Below, piece by piece: positions 23,832-36,690 of a stretch of DNA of 64,000 nt (position 1 is the stretch's first letter; each line of letters opens with the position of its first letter). The DNA is from Styela clava (lineage: Eukaryota > Chordata > Ascidiacea > Stolidobranchia > Styelidae). The stretch spans positions 14,012,001 to 14,076,000 of the forward strand of contig NC_135250.1 in assembly GCF_964204865.1 (NCBI RefSeq), given 5' to 3'. The position numbers and the translations under genes are program-made. A model generated the notes under the pieces. The model worked only from the letters and a program-made list of their open reading frames with translations, was not told the origin of the DNA and did no database searches.

Positions 23832-24121
23832 ACTTTTGAGGGCGATTGCTGAGTGATTTCAAAATTTACATGTTCTAAAACAGATGAGCACGCTCCGGAA
23901 TCTTACAAATTCTGAATGCCACAGAAAAAAAAGAGGATTGCGAACAAGACGATATCACGAAGAACTGTGTATTAAATATAATATCACACCTACACTGTGA
24001 ATAACTTTCGGTTTGAAGACTTGCACGTCCACATTGAATTGTCACAAATTCATCCTATTGTTTCAAATCAAAGATTGATAACCACTACTGATTATATAAT
24101 AATCAGCCATTATACCTTGAC

Positions 24122-24127
24122 AATAAA
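24122..24127 (+). promoter_or_regulatory. Polyadenylation signal of sulfotransferase 1
   Basis: AATAAA 290 nt after the stop at 23831; it is the first canonical signal on this strand. Confidence 0.5.
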
Positions 24128-24311
24128 TGATTAATTTCTGCAAATTTTTGTTGTCCAGTAACTGAACAGCGCTTACAAAGAACTTAATTACTTGTGGTTG
24201 TCGCGAATTCACGTTACTAAGCGTTAGCAAGCATGGCCGTTAAGGCTGAGCATGTTAAGTGACTGCATTGAAAACATTGAATGGTCGCGAAAAAATTAAT
24301 CCTTGTAAAAG

Positions 24312-24617
24312 TGAAAATATATTTATGAAGATGACGAAAGGTAATTGAGTTGAGGTATTGCATAACAATATTTAGTGCTGTAAATAATTAGAATATTTTC
24401 TAACGTAGAAAGAAGTATTATCTACAACACGTTTTTTTATTTTATTTTCCATAATGGAAAAAATAAATCCTTAAATGAAAATATATTTATGATGATGACG
24501 AAAGGTAATTGAATGGAGGTATTGCATAACAATATTTCGTGCTGTAAATAATTAGAAAATTTTCCAACGTGGAAAGAAGTATTATCTACAACACGTTATT
24601 TTATTTTCCAATATGGA
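24312..24617. repeat. Two-copy tandem duplication between the sulfotransferase 3' ends
   Basis: A roughly 140-145-bp segment beginning TGAAAATATATTTATGA at 24312 recurs at 24476 with few differences. The offset is 164 bp. Both units contain GATGACGAAAGGTAATTGA and GTATTATCTACAACACG. The second unit includes the likely poly(A) region of sulfotransferase 2 on the minus strand. Confidence 0.85.
24600..24605 (-). promoter_or_regulatory. Polyadenylation signal of sulfotransferase 2
   Basis: Minus-strand AATAAA about 40 nt past the stop of the convergent gene. Confidence 0.45.
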
Positions 24618-24642
24618 AAATATTTTCAATTGGAAGTTGGAC

Positions 24643-27600
24643 TTAACCCAAATTGTCTCCTGCAATCCTTGATTCTATATCGAACGTATATCCAAACCTG
24701 TGAAAATCTATTTTATACAAATCAAACAACTTCTCTGTTGTTGTTACTGGCACTTTTTCAAAAAATTTTGAAATAATTTTTTGCTCTGCTTTCCACATGT
24801 CAAAGTGTTCGCGTTTGCCTTTGATAAATCCATCTTTAACGGCATAATGTTTTGCAAAATTCGTCATATTTCCTCCCACTCTTTCCAATATGTACCACAA
24901 GTGATGTAAAGATGTTTCAGTTTTACTAATATAGTCATAAGGAAAATTACATGGCCTGCATAGTTGTTCCACTGTTCGAAAATGAGCGTCTATTCCTTTT
25001 AAACCTCTGTCGACGAGATACTGAACAAAATCCTCAAATGCAATAATATGATCATCATCCGCTTTCGAAAGATTGATATATTTTTCAATTCCACGTAACT
25101 CACTGAGAATCCTTGTCGACGATTGTAAGTGGTTTCTGTCGGTAAAATAATATTTAACTCGTGCCAATTGGTTCAAATTATTTCAATTAATGTATACATC
25201 AACGGACACATTTCTCAAAACTTTAAAACAAAAAGTATTACAAATTATATATTTTTTTAATATATCGTACGTGCGTTTATGATACTTATATTTCGTCCAT
25301 TATTCTGCTGAGAGAATTATACTATGATACGACGTTGATTTTATGTTGATTAACTCTAGTATGACAGAATAGTTTTATGGGCGGGTGAAGATTTTTGTTC
25401 ATTTATTTCTTACTTATGAAATTTGTTGTTCCAGCCAGATATTATTCGCGAAAATGGATGTCGAACGGTTAGGACTCTTGTTCCATTTTCGTTATTCATA
25501 AGATCGTATTTGACAATTTCAGGAAGGGACATTCCGTGCTCTCGATTGATACCATGACCAATTCCGCTCCAAGTGGTATTGGGATTTCTCAGATTGTACA
25601 CCACTTTGTGCCTGTGTAAAACAATGAAATTTATTATTTAGTAATTTTTACGGTCACAATTGTTTCTTTGCTTGCAAAAAAGGAATTCAAAATTCTTGCT
25701 CCTAATAATTTTTAGCTTTTTAAAACAGGCACTTTCTTAGTGGTTTTCAATTGATAATATCTGTTACCATTGCTCAGTTAGCAATGAAAATACAAACTTC
25801 GTTCCAGTATAAAAATAGGAAATAATTTTTACTCATTACTTCAGTACATTCTGAAATCAGTAAATTTCATCACGATTTTGTGCCAATCTGTTTATTTTTG
25901 TGAGCATCAAAAATTCAAGTTATGAAATTATTTGTAAAATCAAACGTTTTAAAGATTTTTTTATTTAAGGACATGGTATTAGAAACAATACTACGATATT
26001 TTGAAGGATACATATTTGTAAATGTCGAAAACGATAAACGAACGCCACAAACTTGCGCCGGGACGAGAATGGATTGAATTATCCCAAAAAGAACTGCAAT
26101 TTCAGGGTCGGGTTCCATGTCTTTAACGTCACGATTTGCAAAATGTATAGATAAAATCCAGAAATATCATATCAACATTTTGAAGTTCCGAGTTACAACC
26201 AGTCAATTGATAATATTTCAAAACGCGTTTTGCTATAGCCTAAAGGCTCACAAAAACGCCAAATACCACTCGTAGATTTGACGCGACCCATTACACTTTT
26301 TTCTTTGGCCAAATATTATTCAATGAAAAAACGTAAAATAAGAAGTTCCTCCACAGTATGACAAAAATAAGGTATATAGCAACAAATACGATCAGAAAAA
26401 GGCGCCTAATACTCTAGAATATACAATCATGAATTCAAATATCAATTTTTAGGGCGGACATTATGGGAAATGGAAATACATTTTTGTCAGCTTCGGGGTT
26501 TAATTAGTCTCTTTTAAATATTAATTTGTATTCATATTCTTTAACCAAATAACACTCAAAATATACACGCTTCGAAGGATCCATCGAAAAACGATATTAT
26601 AACGATATGATAACCGTAAACGATATTATAACATCAAAAATTTGGGAGCAATTCAAAATTTTCGCTGGCTTTCGTCGCGTAGAACTTCAACAAGCTTTCG
26701 GTTTTTACAGTTTCCCAACACACAATTATTTTTGGACATAAGGTATACCTGTGGAACGTTTTGCTAAAGTTTGGTTGTTATTCTAAAAGTCGCTTTTATT
26801 TGTATAACTAATGGACCAATCGAGTTCAAATTTTTAGTACCTAAACACGATTGAATACGCTATTATAAACATTCAAAAATCTATGCTTTTCTTAAATGCA
26901 GATTCAAACGTCCGAAAAGTCTTTTAATTCTCTGAGTTTTTTAAAGGGTTTACTTCGTAAATGACTATATTTCCACCAAAGTCAGATACCTATACAAAAG
27001 TACAAGTTTGAGCATTTTAAATTAAGATATTTCAAAATATTCTTCTGCGCTTTTATAACTAATTTGTACTTTTGTCTTAAAATGGTAAAACATCACAGAC
27101 TTCTCACTCATAATATACAGTCGTGATTCGGGCATAAGGTCATGGAATTTCTCTTGCTAGAGGTTTTGCAGTCATGTACGGTTTGAATAAGCAATTATTT
27201 AAATTAATAATATTCGGAAATATGGAGATATATTTATACGTTGACAAATTACGTACCAGCTTGAACTTCCTGCCTTTTGCACCACGCAAACAGTCAATAT
27301 TTGATCTGGTGATGAAATAAGCTGCATATCGTTCGACCATTCCTGTTTCAGATGATCTTCACACGTCTATAGATGCACAATTTACGTTAGATACTAAATG
27401 ATAGTAAATTCCGGAACATGCTAATAAAAAATTGTCTCTGTGATTCTTTTCATTTATATTATTTATGAATTAAATTTATAATTTAAAATAATTTAAAAAA
27501 TTAAAACAATCCAATTAAAAACTTCTTTGGGCGTTGCCAATATGTATCCAATAATAAAATATTTGTAAAAATATCTAGAAATGGTGAAATTAATACCCAA

Positions 27601-30285
27601 GTACCAACGAGTGATTTTTAAAAAGCGAATGATAAAACTGATGATCAATGTTTGCAACAACATACCATTTGAAATGTATATCCTCACGCTAATAACCGAA
27701 TTGCGTAAGTCATTTTTGGCGATTTTGAGTTTTTTTTTATAAAATAGGTATTTATGTAATGCTGCGCACCTGTCTGTTTACTCAGATTTCATTTTAAGAA
27801 TTCTGAACACCATAAAAATGGAGATTGAGTATGACATGCACATTTGTGCAATTGTTTCGACATAATGAATTATCATGGTTCCGCATGACTATTGTGACGT
27901 CACAAAAGTAAAATAGCCTCGGCAAAGTATTTTCGAGTTTTTGTATCTCGGATTCTAGCTTAGCGCGCATTAATTTGAATTTATACTACAGTATAGGAAG
28001 GCGTGCACTTGTGATATTCACTGGCGAAGTCCAACTCACCTTGGTTGGCTTTTATATTGGGTGCATTGCTATTTTATTCTTTATATTTATTTAATTTTAG
28101 TCTTATTTCGGTGGATGTGCAGAACGTGTTATATTGATGGAATATATATTTTTAAACATAAAAGTAATGTAATTGGAACAGATTAGCTATTTTGGGGATA
28201 GACATTGTAGATACTGAGAATTACATTCGTTTTTGGAATGTTTAGTTTTCAGGACTGGTGCTTATAGTAAAGTTGCAAAATTGCGTATGTCCCCAAGTCA
28301 TAGACACATTTCTGCCTAAGTCACAGTGCGCCATTATGACGTCACTTAACTGCGTCATACAAATTAACCTAAATCCGGATACGATCAAAAAATTGGACCA
28401 TGGCAAATCATTGACTCTCAATGGCATAACAATATCATTAGGAAGTATTTTACGTTTTTCTCAAAACTGCTAAAAATGACTTACGCAATTCGGTTATTAG
28501 CGTGACGAATATTATTATAGATTCGTATAGACTCGTTTAAGCCTGACATGAATCGCATGTATATGAATATCGTCTTTTCATCGTCATTTGGTTTGAGAGT
28601 TTGAGAAGATCAAATTGAACCATTGAGCAACTAATACTTATAAATATGCTAAGAAGAATTTCATGTGAGAAGTAAAGAGAGAAAATTGTTTCTGATCATT
28701 ATTACCTCCAACAGCCTTTCTTTTCTTTTTTGATAGACCTGTTTAGCTTGTGTTGTAAGCTCGTGTTTCATATTTTCCGGTGGTTTGGTGATTGACAAAA
28801 AATGTCTAACTTCTCGTATTTCTGAAATAAGTTGACTACTATTTATATCATGACTACCAGACTGGTTCTCCTATACTTTCACATATTACTATCATATGAC
28901 ATGAGAATTCTGAAAAATCTATCCAATCCACATAATATGATATCAATATATACGATTACATCTATCACTTACACTTTCGTGAACTGTTTCTCTCAGTTAT
29001 AAGTAATTCTATATATCAGCTTGTGGATGTAGTTTCTTACTGAGGTATATAACGTTAAATTATGAGTCCAGTCGAAATAATGATTCAAACTTTGAAACAT
29101 CCAAAGTAACCTTCATCATCGCAATGAACAATTGGATAAAAAATATGATGCTTGCATTCATGTCTATAAGCTACCCCCTTTTAGTTGAGGAGACAATACA
29201 TTGATTTAGAAAAAACGTAATAAAAAGAGAAAAACAAAAAGTGATATATAGCAAATATTTCTACTGGCAGTTGGAAGTCCTTTAATATGAAATGTGTTAC
29301 GCCCATCATCCAATTTCTCAACGACAATTTTATTATTTTGTGTAATTTTTGATTGCTGCGATTCTAGAAAAAAAAGAAAGAAATTGAAACAAGAAAAACT
29401 GTAACTTCCAGAGTTATCAGAAGGACAAAATGTCTAGAATTTTAGCATGCATTCCTTGAAATGTGGTAAATACAATGGGCAAAGTACATCTTTAATCTAG
29501 CTGTGGCATAAATTGTACATAATAAAATTTCATCTGTATCATTCACTACAGATTGTTAATATAGTCTCGAGAGCAATGTCGCTCCATTCATTATCAATGC
29601 GAAGTAGATGTAGTTTACGTGTCATCGTTTTATATTTTTATTGGAAAACCAGCTATTTTCATTTCAAACTATCTTTTCAATACAAAAATTTTCTTTGACT
29701 AAATTTCGACTATGAGTTCGATCAATATCTAATGAAAACTCAGATTTTATGACGCATATAATTGAACAAACCCTCATCTGCATTACTTGTGTAAGCATGA
29801 ACGTAAATTTAAAATGAGTCATTCAAAATTACTTATTTTGATGGTGCAATTTTTACTATAGATTGAAAGAGTATCACGTAAGTGAAATATGTGCATGCAG
29901 TATATGGATGTTCATTTTCTTTTCCATCCAATTTTTTATAATATTACATTCGAAAATTCCAATAAGGAATAAGATTACTTTTATATATCGTATATTACTT
30001 ACCATTTCCTAATGAGAAGTATTTTTCATTTGTTTGGTATCTTGTTTCTTCTGAATTCCACGTTGTTTCCTGCGTATCTCCAAATTCCAAAATTTGGTTA
30101 CTGGAAATTGTTTTTCTATTTTTTACAAAACGATTCATGAGGTGGAATGTCGGAAAAATGTTGTAACTCATAAATAGTTTGGTGCTGCATATAAGGAGTG
30201 CAAAAATGCACAACGAACGGATGGATCTATGACGTCTTTTAACTTGTTTTACTTTGGATGGCATAACGTCAAATAATATCTTCAT
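24643..30285 (-). CDS. Golgi carbohydrate sulfotransferase (HNK-1ST/CHST8-14 family), copy 2
   Basis: Predicted type II PAPS-dependent sulfotransferase, 432 residues. Exons on the minus strand: 30285-30003, 29363-29265, 28821-28706, 27366-27257, 25611-25414, 25135-24643. They sum to 1299 nt in frame. The N-terminus has a basic flank KRRHR and a signal anchor (SLCIFALLICSTKLF). The 5'-phosphosulfate loop is VVQKAGSSSW (27366-27257), the 3'-phosphate motif VRHPFSRIISGWNNKFHK (25611-25414), then CRPCNFPYDYISKTET and DFHRFGYTFDIE near the end. The start is the first in-frame ATG (30285); MPSK further in is an alternative. Exon lengths 116 and 110 nt equal those of copy 1, and the next exon is 198 versus 195 nt, so the two genes arose by duplication. 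The long Thr-rich stem of copy 1 is replaced by one 99-nt exon. An 822-bp inverted-repeat element lies in the third intron. Confidence 0.9.
27684..28505. mobile_element. Long terminal-inverted-repeat element in sulfotransferase 2 intron
   Basis: The first about 50 bases, starting TCACGCTAATAACCGAATT, recur as reverse complement at the other end (AATTCGGTTATTAGCGTGA, ending 28505). The arms share the block GCGTAAGTCATTTTT. No transposase frame is present, and no clear target duplication was found, so the superfamily is open. Confidence 0.8.
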
Positions 30286-31309
30286 TTCAGTAGTCTTTTT
30301 ATGAAGTATAGTCACGGAAAGATCATCCACAAATACGAACTCTTCAAAACATTATTCTCTGATATTCTTAAAGCACTTAGTTATTCTCAAAGCAAAATTT
30401 TATTTTACATTTATCTAAATCAGTCAAAGCATATTTTTGAGCGGACGTTCCATAATAATAAAAAAAAATAGTGAGAAATCGCAAGTACTCTCTTAAAATA
30501 GTGTCACAATCTGAGCATTACATACTAGGACTCTATCTTTCCGTTATATGCGGGTAAAGATAACGCCATTGGTAGGGTCTCAAAAAATGAAGGTCTAACA
30601 AGTAAGTTTCCAAGATGAGATTTTGAAAATATTTTTTTAACAAAAAACCTAAAGGTTTTACCAGCTAAAGGTATATATAGATGTCAATTTGATGAATTCA
30701 CTGAACCCCCAGTTCGCGGGAATTAGTTTTTTTTTATTTCAAATTATGTGCCATCGGCTCCTTTAGGTCGGAAAGAAGTTGTTCTCTGGAGTCCACAAGT
30801 AAAGACGTTCGCGATGACTACATTAATTGAAAGTACATTGACTGTGATTTGTTTAATTTTTGACTGTAATGTATTTATTTATTTGTTGTGGTTTGTTGAT
30901 TATTTTGTAAAACTGATGACAACCCTCAATTAAAGCAAAACTAGGTATTTTTATAAAATGCGGGGGCCACGAGTGATTACAGTATTTGGAAATGATTCAC
31001 GGATTACTAAAGTTTAAGAACCACAGAGTTATAGGAACAAAACCATTTGGAATAGTAGCGAACTATCATCAAATGGACACACATTCTATGAATATGAAAT
31101 ACTGAGTAATGTGCTAGGTTTAAACTTGGTTTACAAATAAATAGTGTTCTGTACCGCACAGGCCACACGTTTACCACAGATTGAGTTTGCGGAACATTGT
31201 TCTGTTAAAACACTTCTCGAAGGTATGCTCCATCTTAAGACCTATACAATAACAGTTGTAAATATATCGTATCCTTTACTTTTGCAACTTTTCCATTGGT
31301 AAAATTTTC
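30286..31309. other. Upstream region of sulfotransferase 2
   Basis: No gene seen. The block near 31010-31025 (TTTAAGAACCACAG) resembles a hAT right end, but no matching left end was found. Confidence 0.35.
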
Positions 31310-31512
31310 GGTGACCGTACATTTGAACCCACGGACATTTGGACCCATGTGTATATCCGCGCGTTCAATCTATATGCGGGTGCTAAAACCCATGGGTTAG
31401 GGTTAGTATGAGTTCAACTATCCGAAAAACAAAAAAATTCCCATAGATGCAATAGTATGCAGGTGCAATTGCCATGGGTTCAAATGTACGTGGATTCAAA
31501 TGTAATGGAACC
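31310..31512. mobile_element. Merlin-like MITE, 203 bp
   Basis: Imperfect terminal inverted repeats of about 38 bp. The left arm begins GGTGACCGTACATTTGAACC; the right arm, reverse-complemented, begins GGTTCCATTACATTTGAATC. A perfect 9-bp duplication AAAATTTTC flanks it (31301-31309, 31513-31521). GG termini and a 9-bp duplication point to Merlin; this is a different family from the copies at 10982 and 52802. Confidence 0.85.
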
Positions 31513-31521
31513 AAAATTTTC

Positions 31522-34500
31522 AATACTACTTTTTCAATTCGACATAGCTAAAATGAATAAACTATAGAACTCATCCTTCTCTTCACCGATCTATAATCAG
31601 ACTCAAAAACAAAAATAACTACTTATACTTGTCTTCCCATCATGTACACTAAAAACGTTTCTATTTCCTTTTGCCGGAAGCAGTTGAAATCTATTTCTCA
31701 AACTATTGGTTACAAAACGATTTAGCAAACAAAAAGAGAAACCGCAACCTCCGCAATGACATAAAAATCAGCCCCGGGGGCTTTAGGCCGCATTACAACC
31801 GCTCCACGTTTTTCACTGAAATGTGCTAAAAAAGTAAGTTTGGTGATGAAAACGACAAAGTACAAACGAACGAATCAAGCGCTAAACTTTACTTCTTGTA
31901 CACACTAAGATATTCAGTTGTAAGATTCAGCAAGATGAGTTCGTTTTTTGCTAAGGGTACACTGCTGGGTATTAATTTCAATCTTACGGTATCTTTTGGC
32001 TTCTCATTTTGACTTTCTAGTTTTCTGCTAATAAGAATTTGTTAACAATATTTACAATTTCTTTATAAAGCTATACAATAACACGTTATTCATCTTTAGC
32101 ATATTCATTCTTAAATGTATCAATTTGCATGTTTAGTAATAAATATCTAGGGCTGGAATTGCCATATGTCCGACAAACAACCGCAGTAACAAATACCTCA
32201 CTCATCATGCAACAAGTACAGAATAAATGAATCACTTCAACGACAATAATTGTGACTATTTTAGCGGTAAATTGCCTAAAGCCCGATCAAACTGCCCGAT
32301 AAAAGCTGGTCGTGCAAGGTTCGTCGCAACGAAGCCTAATTCTTTTTTTGCGAATCGGTTAAATTGTCATATATACTGCATCAATATTGAAAACAAAATT
32401 CAATTGATAGCGTTTATTTAGGAAAAAGTAGTCCTACTTCAAACTAAAAAAAGTTTCTCATGGGATTTAATCTGTCCGTCGTTTGCGAGATATCGCACAT
32501 TGTTTATGTTTTATTTCACACCCAGCCATGAGCATTTTTACAATTTTTTGGTTAAACAAAGATATGTACCGGTAATTTAAATGTATGTGGATGATATACT
32601 ATCAATATCTGAAGCCACGGTTCTACTGTCTAAAAAATCCCTATTGCAATCCAATACCTTTGTTGCTGGCATTGTTGAGTGCTTCTTAGATTAGATTCAG
32701 ATTCAGATAATTTATTTTCGTCGTGCAAGAAACATTATGACTATTACTGATTATCTCCCTGTCAATCGCTATTTTCACGTGTTAGGAGATGATGAAAAAA
32801 CATGTTTTATAAAATGTATTTCCAACAATCTTACCAATACATCTTCATAGTAGATTAGGTGTGTTTGTGTGTTTTATGTTTTCATAGTTGAGCTTAAAGA
32901 TTCCTTGCAAGCCTCCGGCATTTGCTATCACAGAATAGTTTTCATAAGTACTAAACATAGCAGATCTGTCACGCAATGTCTGTCAATCAAAATTTGCCAT
33001 GCATTGCGCATCTATGTTTATCTATCCTCATATAAACTAATTTTATTACTTTATCGACTATTAATGCTTAAAAGACATACCGTTACTTCTATTTATTAGA
33101 CATTTGAGCTGCTTTATGCAAAAATAACAATATTTTATATCAACAACAGACAATTTTTTATATTTTCTAGTTTCCATTTGAAAGACAAAAATCAATTTTG
33201 TTATTGGTACATTTAGTATAATCCTTGGTAAACCCACAAGTTTGAAAGATGATTTAATGATTTCTTCGTAAGAAGGAGTAGCAGATCTCAATATTGCTTA
33301 TTTGTACATAACTTCCAACGTAGACAGTGATTGAACGTACTTTCTTATCTAACATTAAATTTGCGTATGTACTTTTTCCCCAGTGATTACTACAAGCGAA
33401 AAATTACGAAAACTACGATAAAGTGACTTAAAAAGGTGGAGCTGCTATAATATGATGATAATATTGTAATGTCAATCCACACCTGTAATGCTTGAACATA
33501 TCTGAAAGATATTTAAACTCAGTTAGCCTCAGTTACCATACATCTCTACGATAAACTGGTTTTGTCCTATACCACCCACATCCAACAACATTTAAGTTTA
33601 ATCTCGTGCGTTGAAAAGTGAGATCTTCAAAACAATGTAGATTATTTTGTCTCGAATTTCTAATTCTAACCGCGATAAGTATCTTCCATATCCCATATGC
33701 CAGTCATGCATTACGCGGACGCGTAGGGTTTAGCGCATTGGTTTAACTGTGTTTAAATTGTCAATTCGGAATTTGGGGATCAAAATCAGTCCATTTTAAT
33801 GCCAGCCCACCACTTCACACTCTGTAATGATATTTCATGATCAGTTAACTTTTTACATCTCAATTGGCCTGAACGTGATCTGAAGTCAATTTGGTATTCA
33901 CAGCTCCAAACCAGATTCCCAAATTATCCACCAAGACAAAAGTCATATATCAGATAACAGGTAGCCGTATAATAATTAAATTATAAAACATAGCCTTTAA
34001 TATTTTTCGAAATTGATTAAATATAATTTACTAATCAGTAATCACCTTGTCAGCTATTCCTATATATGACCTGGATTCTCTGACCGGAGAGCTTGTGGTT
34101 TGCTGCAAAATCACATGCTAAGTTCATTTCATGTTAATTTTTGATTCAGTGAAATGTTATTACAGAATACTTAAATATTATACTTGCTAGATACTTTCCT
34201 TGAGGTTAAATAGCGGAAATAGAAAAGAAGGTTCAAACACTCATGACTCCATAATAATATGAAAAGCCAGTGACTAAAACAAAATTGAGCTTCTAGTTCT
34301 TAATATTTGTTTTTGTTAGATTGGAGTTTTATACCAAATATATAGAAGACATAAAGAATGTAAAAGTTTTTCTTTGAAGGAAATCGTTTTGAAAATGCTG
34401 CCAATATAATTTCTTGAAAATGTTATTTTGAGTTTATAGTGTTGGAATCCACTAAAAACTTTCATTTTTAAAATTTAAGATAACAAATTGATTAGAGTTG

Positions 34501-35165
34501 ATTGTTATGCAACTATTTTCGTGTGGTGGGGTGGATGTGAGATACTATACTATAGTCTGTTTAATATAAGATTATCCTTCGATTTCAATATTTTACTAGA
34601 ATGCACAACAGTATTTGGGTTTATATGTTTTAACACGCAGACATTTTCAACAACAAAAATCTTTAAAAAAGGGTTTAAAAAAGTCATGCAAGAATCGAAT
34701 TTAAATTATGTTACCAAATTATGTTGCAAAACTTGACCAAAGTGATTGTTGTTGATGGGGTAATCGTTTTTCTCCGCAACTAAATGACAAATTGATTTCA
34801 AATTTTCAGCACTAAATGGAAATGGAAGAAGGCTAATACTTTTTGCCCGAATCCTGTGGAAACTTATATTAAACCAAAAATTTTATTTAAAAAAAAAACA
34901 TTTTTTTATTGCTACACCACATCCGTGATACTTGTCTGTCTATCTTTAGCAAACTTGATGCCCCCAGGCCTTACTGATGCGAAATATCCAAAACCGTATA
35001 ATTCAGATATGCTGTCTGGTTATGTGTACCAGCGAGAATGCTTTCTGTCACGAATGTATATCCACTAGCGGCTGTTACCAACCTATATACTAATTGCGTC
35101 AGACAAGCCCCCGAGGTATTTACTCGAAACTGTTGTTTTTATTCATTTATTAGCATAGGTTAGCA
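31522..35165. other. Gene-poor AT-rich stretch
   Basis: Only short, low-complexity open frames with no domain. Around 32688-32745 the reverse strand reads a LINE-like 3' end (CGACGAAAATAAATTATC followed by TCTGAA repeats), suggesting a 5'-truncated L2/CR1-type insertion. This is tentative. Confidence 0.4.
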
Positions 35166-35484
35166 CAGGGATGGGCAACATACGGCCCGCAGGCCGGGTC
35201 CGGCCCGCGACGAGATTCTGACCGGCCCGCTGACTGTACATCAGTATATTATGATATTACATAATTACACTTTTAGTACATTATGATGAATTCATTATAG
35301 ATTTTTGATCTCTATTTTTTTGTAGTTTAAACTTTACTTTTAACGCGATTTATAATTTTGTTTCTTGCATTAGCGAATAAATATGTGATTAAGATATTGA
35401 ATACTATTCATGTTATAATCCGGCCCGCCGAGAACTTCATTTCCCCACATCTGGCCCGCCGACTACAGAAGTTGCCCACCCCTG
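35166..35484 (+). mobile_element. hAT-like miniature element, 319 bp
   Basis: Starts CAGGGATGGGCAACATACGG and ends GTTGCCCACCCCTG. The flanks are GGTTAGCA (35158-35165) and GTTTAGCA (35485-35492), 7/8 identical. GC-rich ends with repeated GGCCCG blocks surround an AT-rich middle. The termini resemble the TYW4 intron elements but the interior is different. Confidence 0.87.
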
Positions 35485-35492
35485 GTTTAGCA

Positions 35493-36690
35493 TATATATT
35501 ACATGTAGTTGCAATTGTTTTCTATTCACATTTAACGGTAATAAGGATTAGGGAATAGAATGGATCTACTTACCACAGTACACATAGCCTACAATGATAC
35601 ATATTACACGCGAGAAATGAGTACTGCTATATACTATTAGTACTGCTAATATATCTAGATACGCTTCAATCGTTTTTGATATCAGGAATCCTGTAATCCC
35701 TTGGAACAAAAATTCAAAAACACAAATATGTTGCATGAAGCTCAAACACTTTTATTGAACTCTCCTGCAAAAACAATGATATTTAATATAGGAATAGAAT
35801 GCAAAAAATTTAATGGTCCTTTTGCTCATTCGTCTCTAACGATATTTTTAAATATTGGGCCCAAATAGCTCAATGCAATTCTTATGCAAATTTAAACTTC
35901 AATCAACTTGAAATGATACACAAAGTTCAATGACTCATCCTCCCTCCCTGAACAAAAAAAAATTAGAAAAGTATTGCTGTTTATTTTTCGAACCATTTCC
36001 TCTAAGCTAATATCACTAGATACATTCAGTTGTTCTTATTGCTGTGAAGTGGAAATAAACGTGTTAACTACCACTTGAGTAAACGGAAATTCCAAGATTC
36101 TTCGTATGAAAACACGGGTACAACTTTCTTTCAATATGTTCAAATCTAACATTAATTTTTTCATTACACAAGTAGTCCCAACTTTGCCATCTTTACTAGG
36201 AGATTTGTTCGAAAATTGTAAAAAAGGACGATCAATTTTTGAATTTTTTTTGGCGCTTATCTTTCCTTACAATGCATCAATTCTGAAAAATTTGGAAATA
36301 TATTTGTCTTTTCGTTTGAAGACTGGTGTTGAGAGTGATGAAAATCAGACGTTGTATGAAACAGCAGTACCGGAACACTACATATAGTTTATCCCGACAA
36401 TTCCTAATATGATGATATTCTTTATAAATTCGAATAGGAAATTAAGGGTTTTCAAATTACTATTGAATACATGCATTGTTAAAAAAATTAGTAGTGCCTT
36501 TACAAAAGTCAGAGTATATTTTAGGTCGTCAATGAAACATATATATATATACCTTTTTGGATTGTTCAACTTGCTATTATTTTGACAATTGTTGATGCCC
36601 CTTTCGATATCAAATCACTATCTACAAATAGTTTGCTTAAATCAACACAGATTTACGATTGAATGTCAAAAATACACATTTGCACGTCCA
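35493..36690. other. Gene-poor stretch with one unexplained open frame
   Basis: An ATG-initiated frame of 93 codons lies at 36106-36387 (+). It has no recognisable domain, signal peptide or flanking splice sites, so it is not called as a gene. Confidence 0.35.

Noticed and set aside
31000..31030. hAT right end (TTTAAGAACCACAG)
   Set aside because: No complementary left end or duplication within reach.
36106..36387. 93-codon open frame
   Set aside because: No domain, no signal peptide, no splice context; expected by chance in AT-rich DNA of this size.
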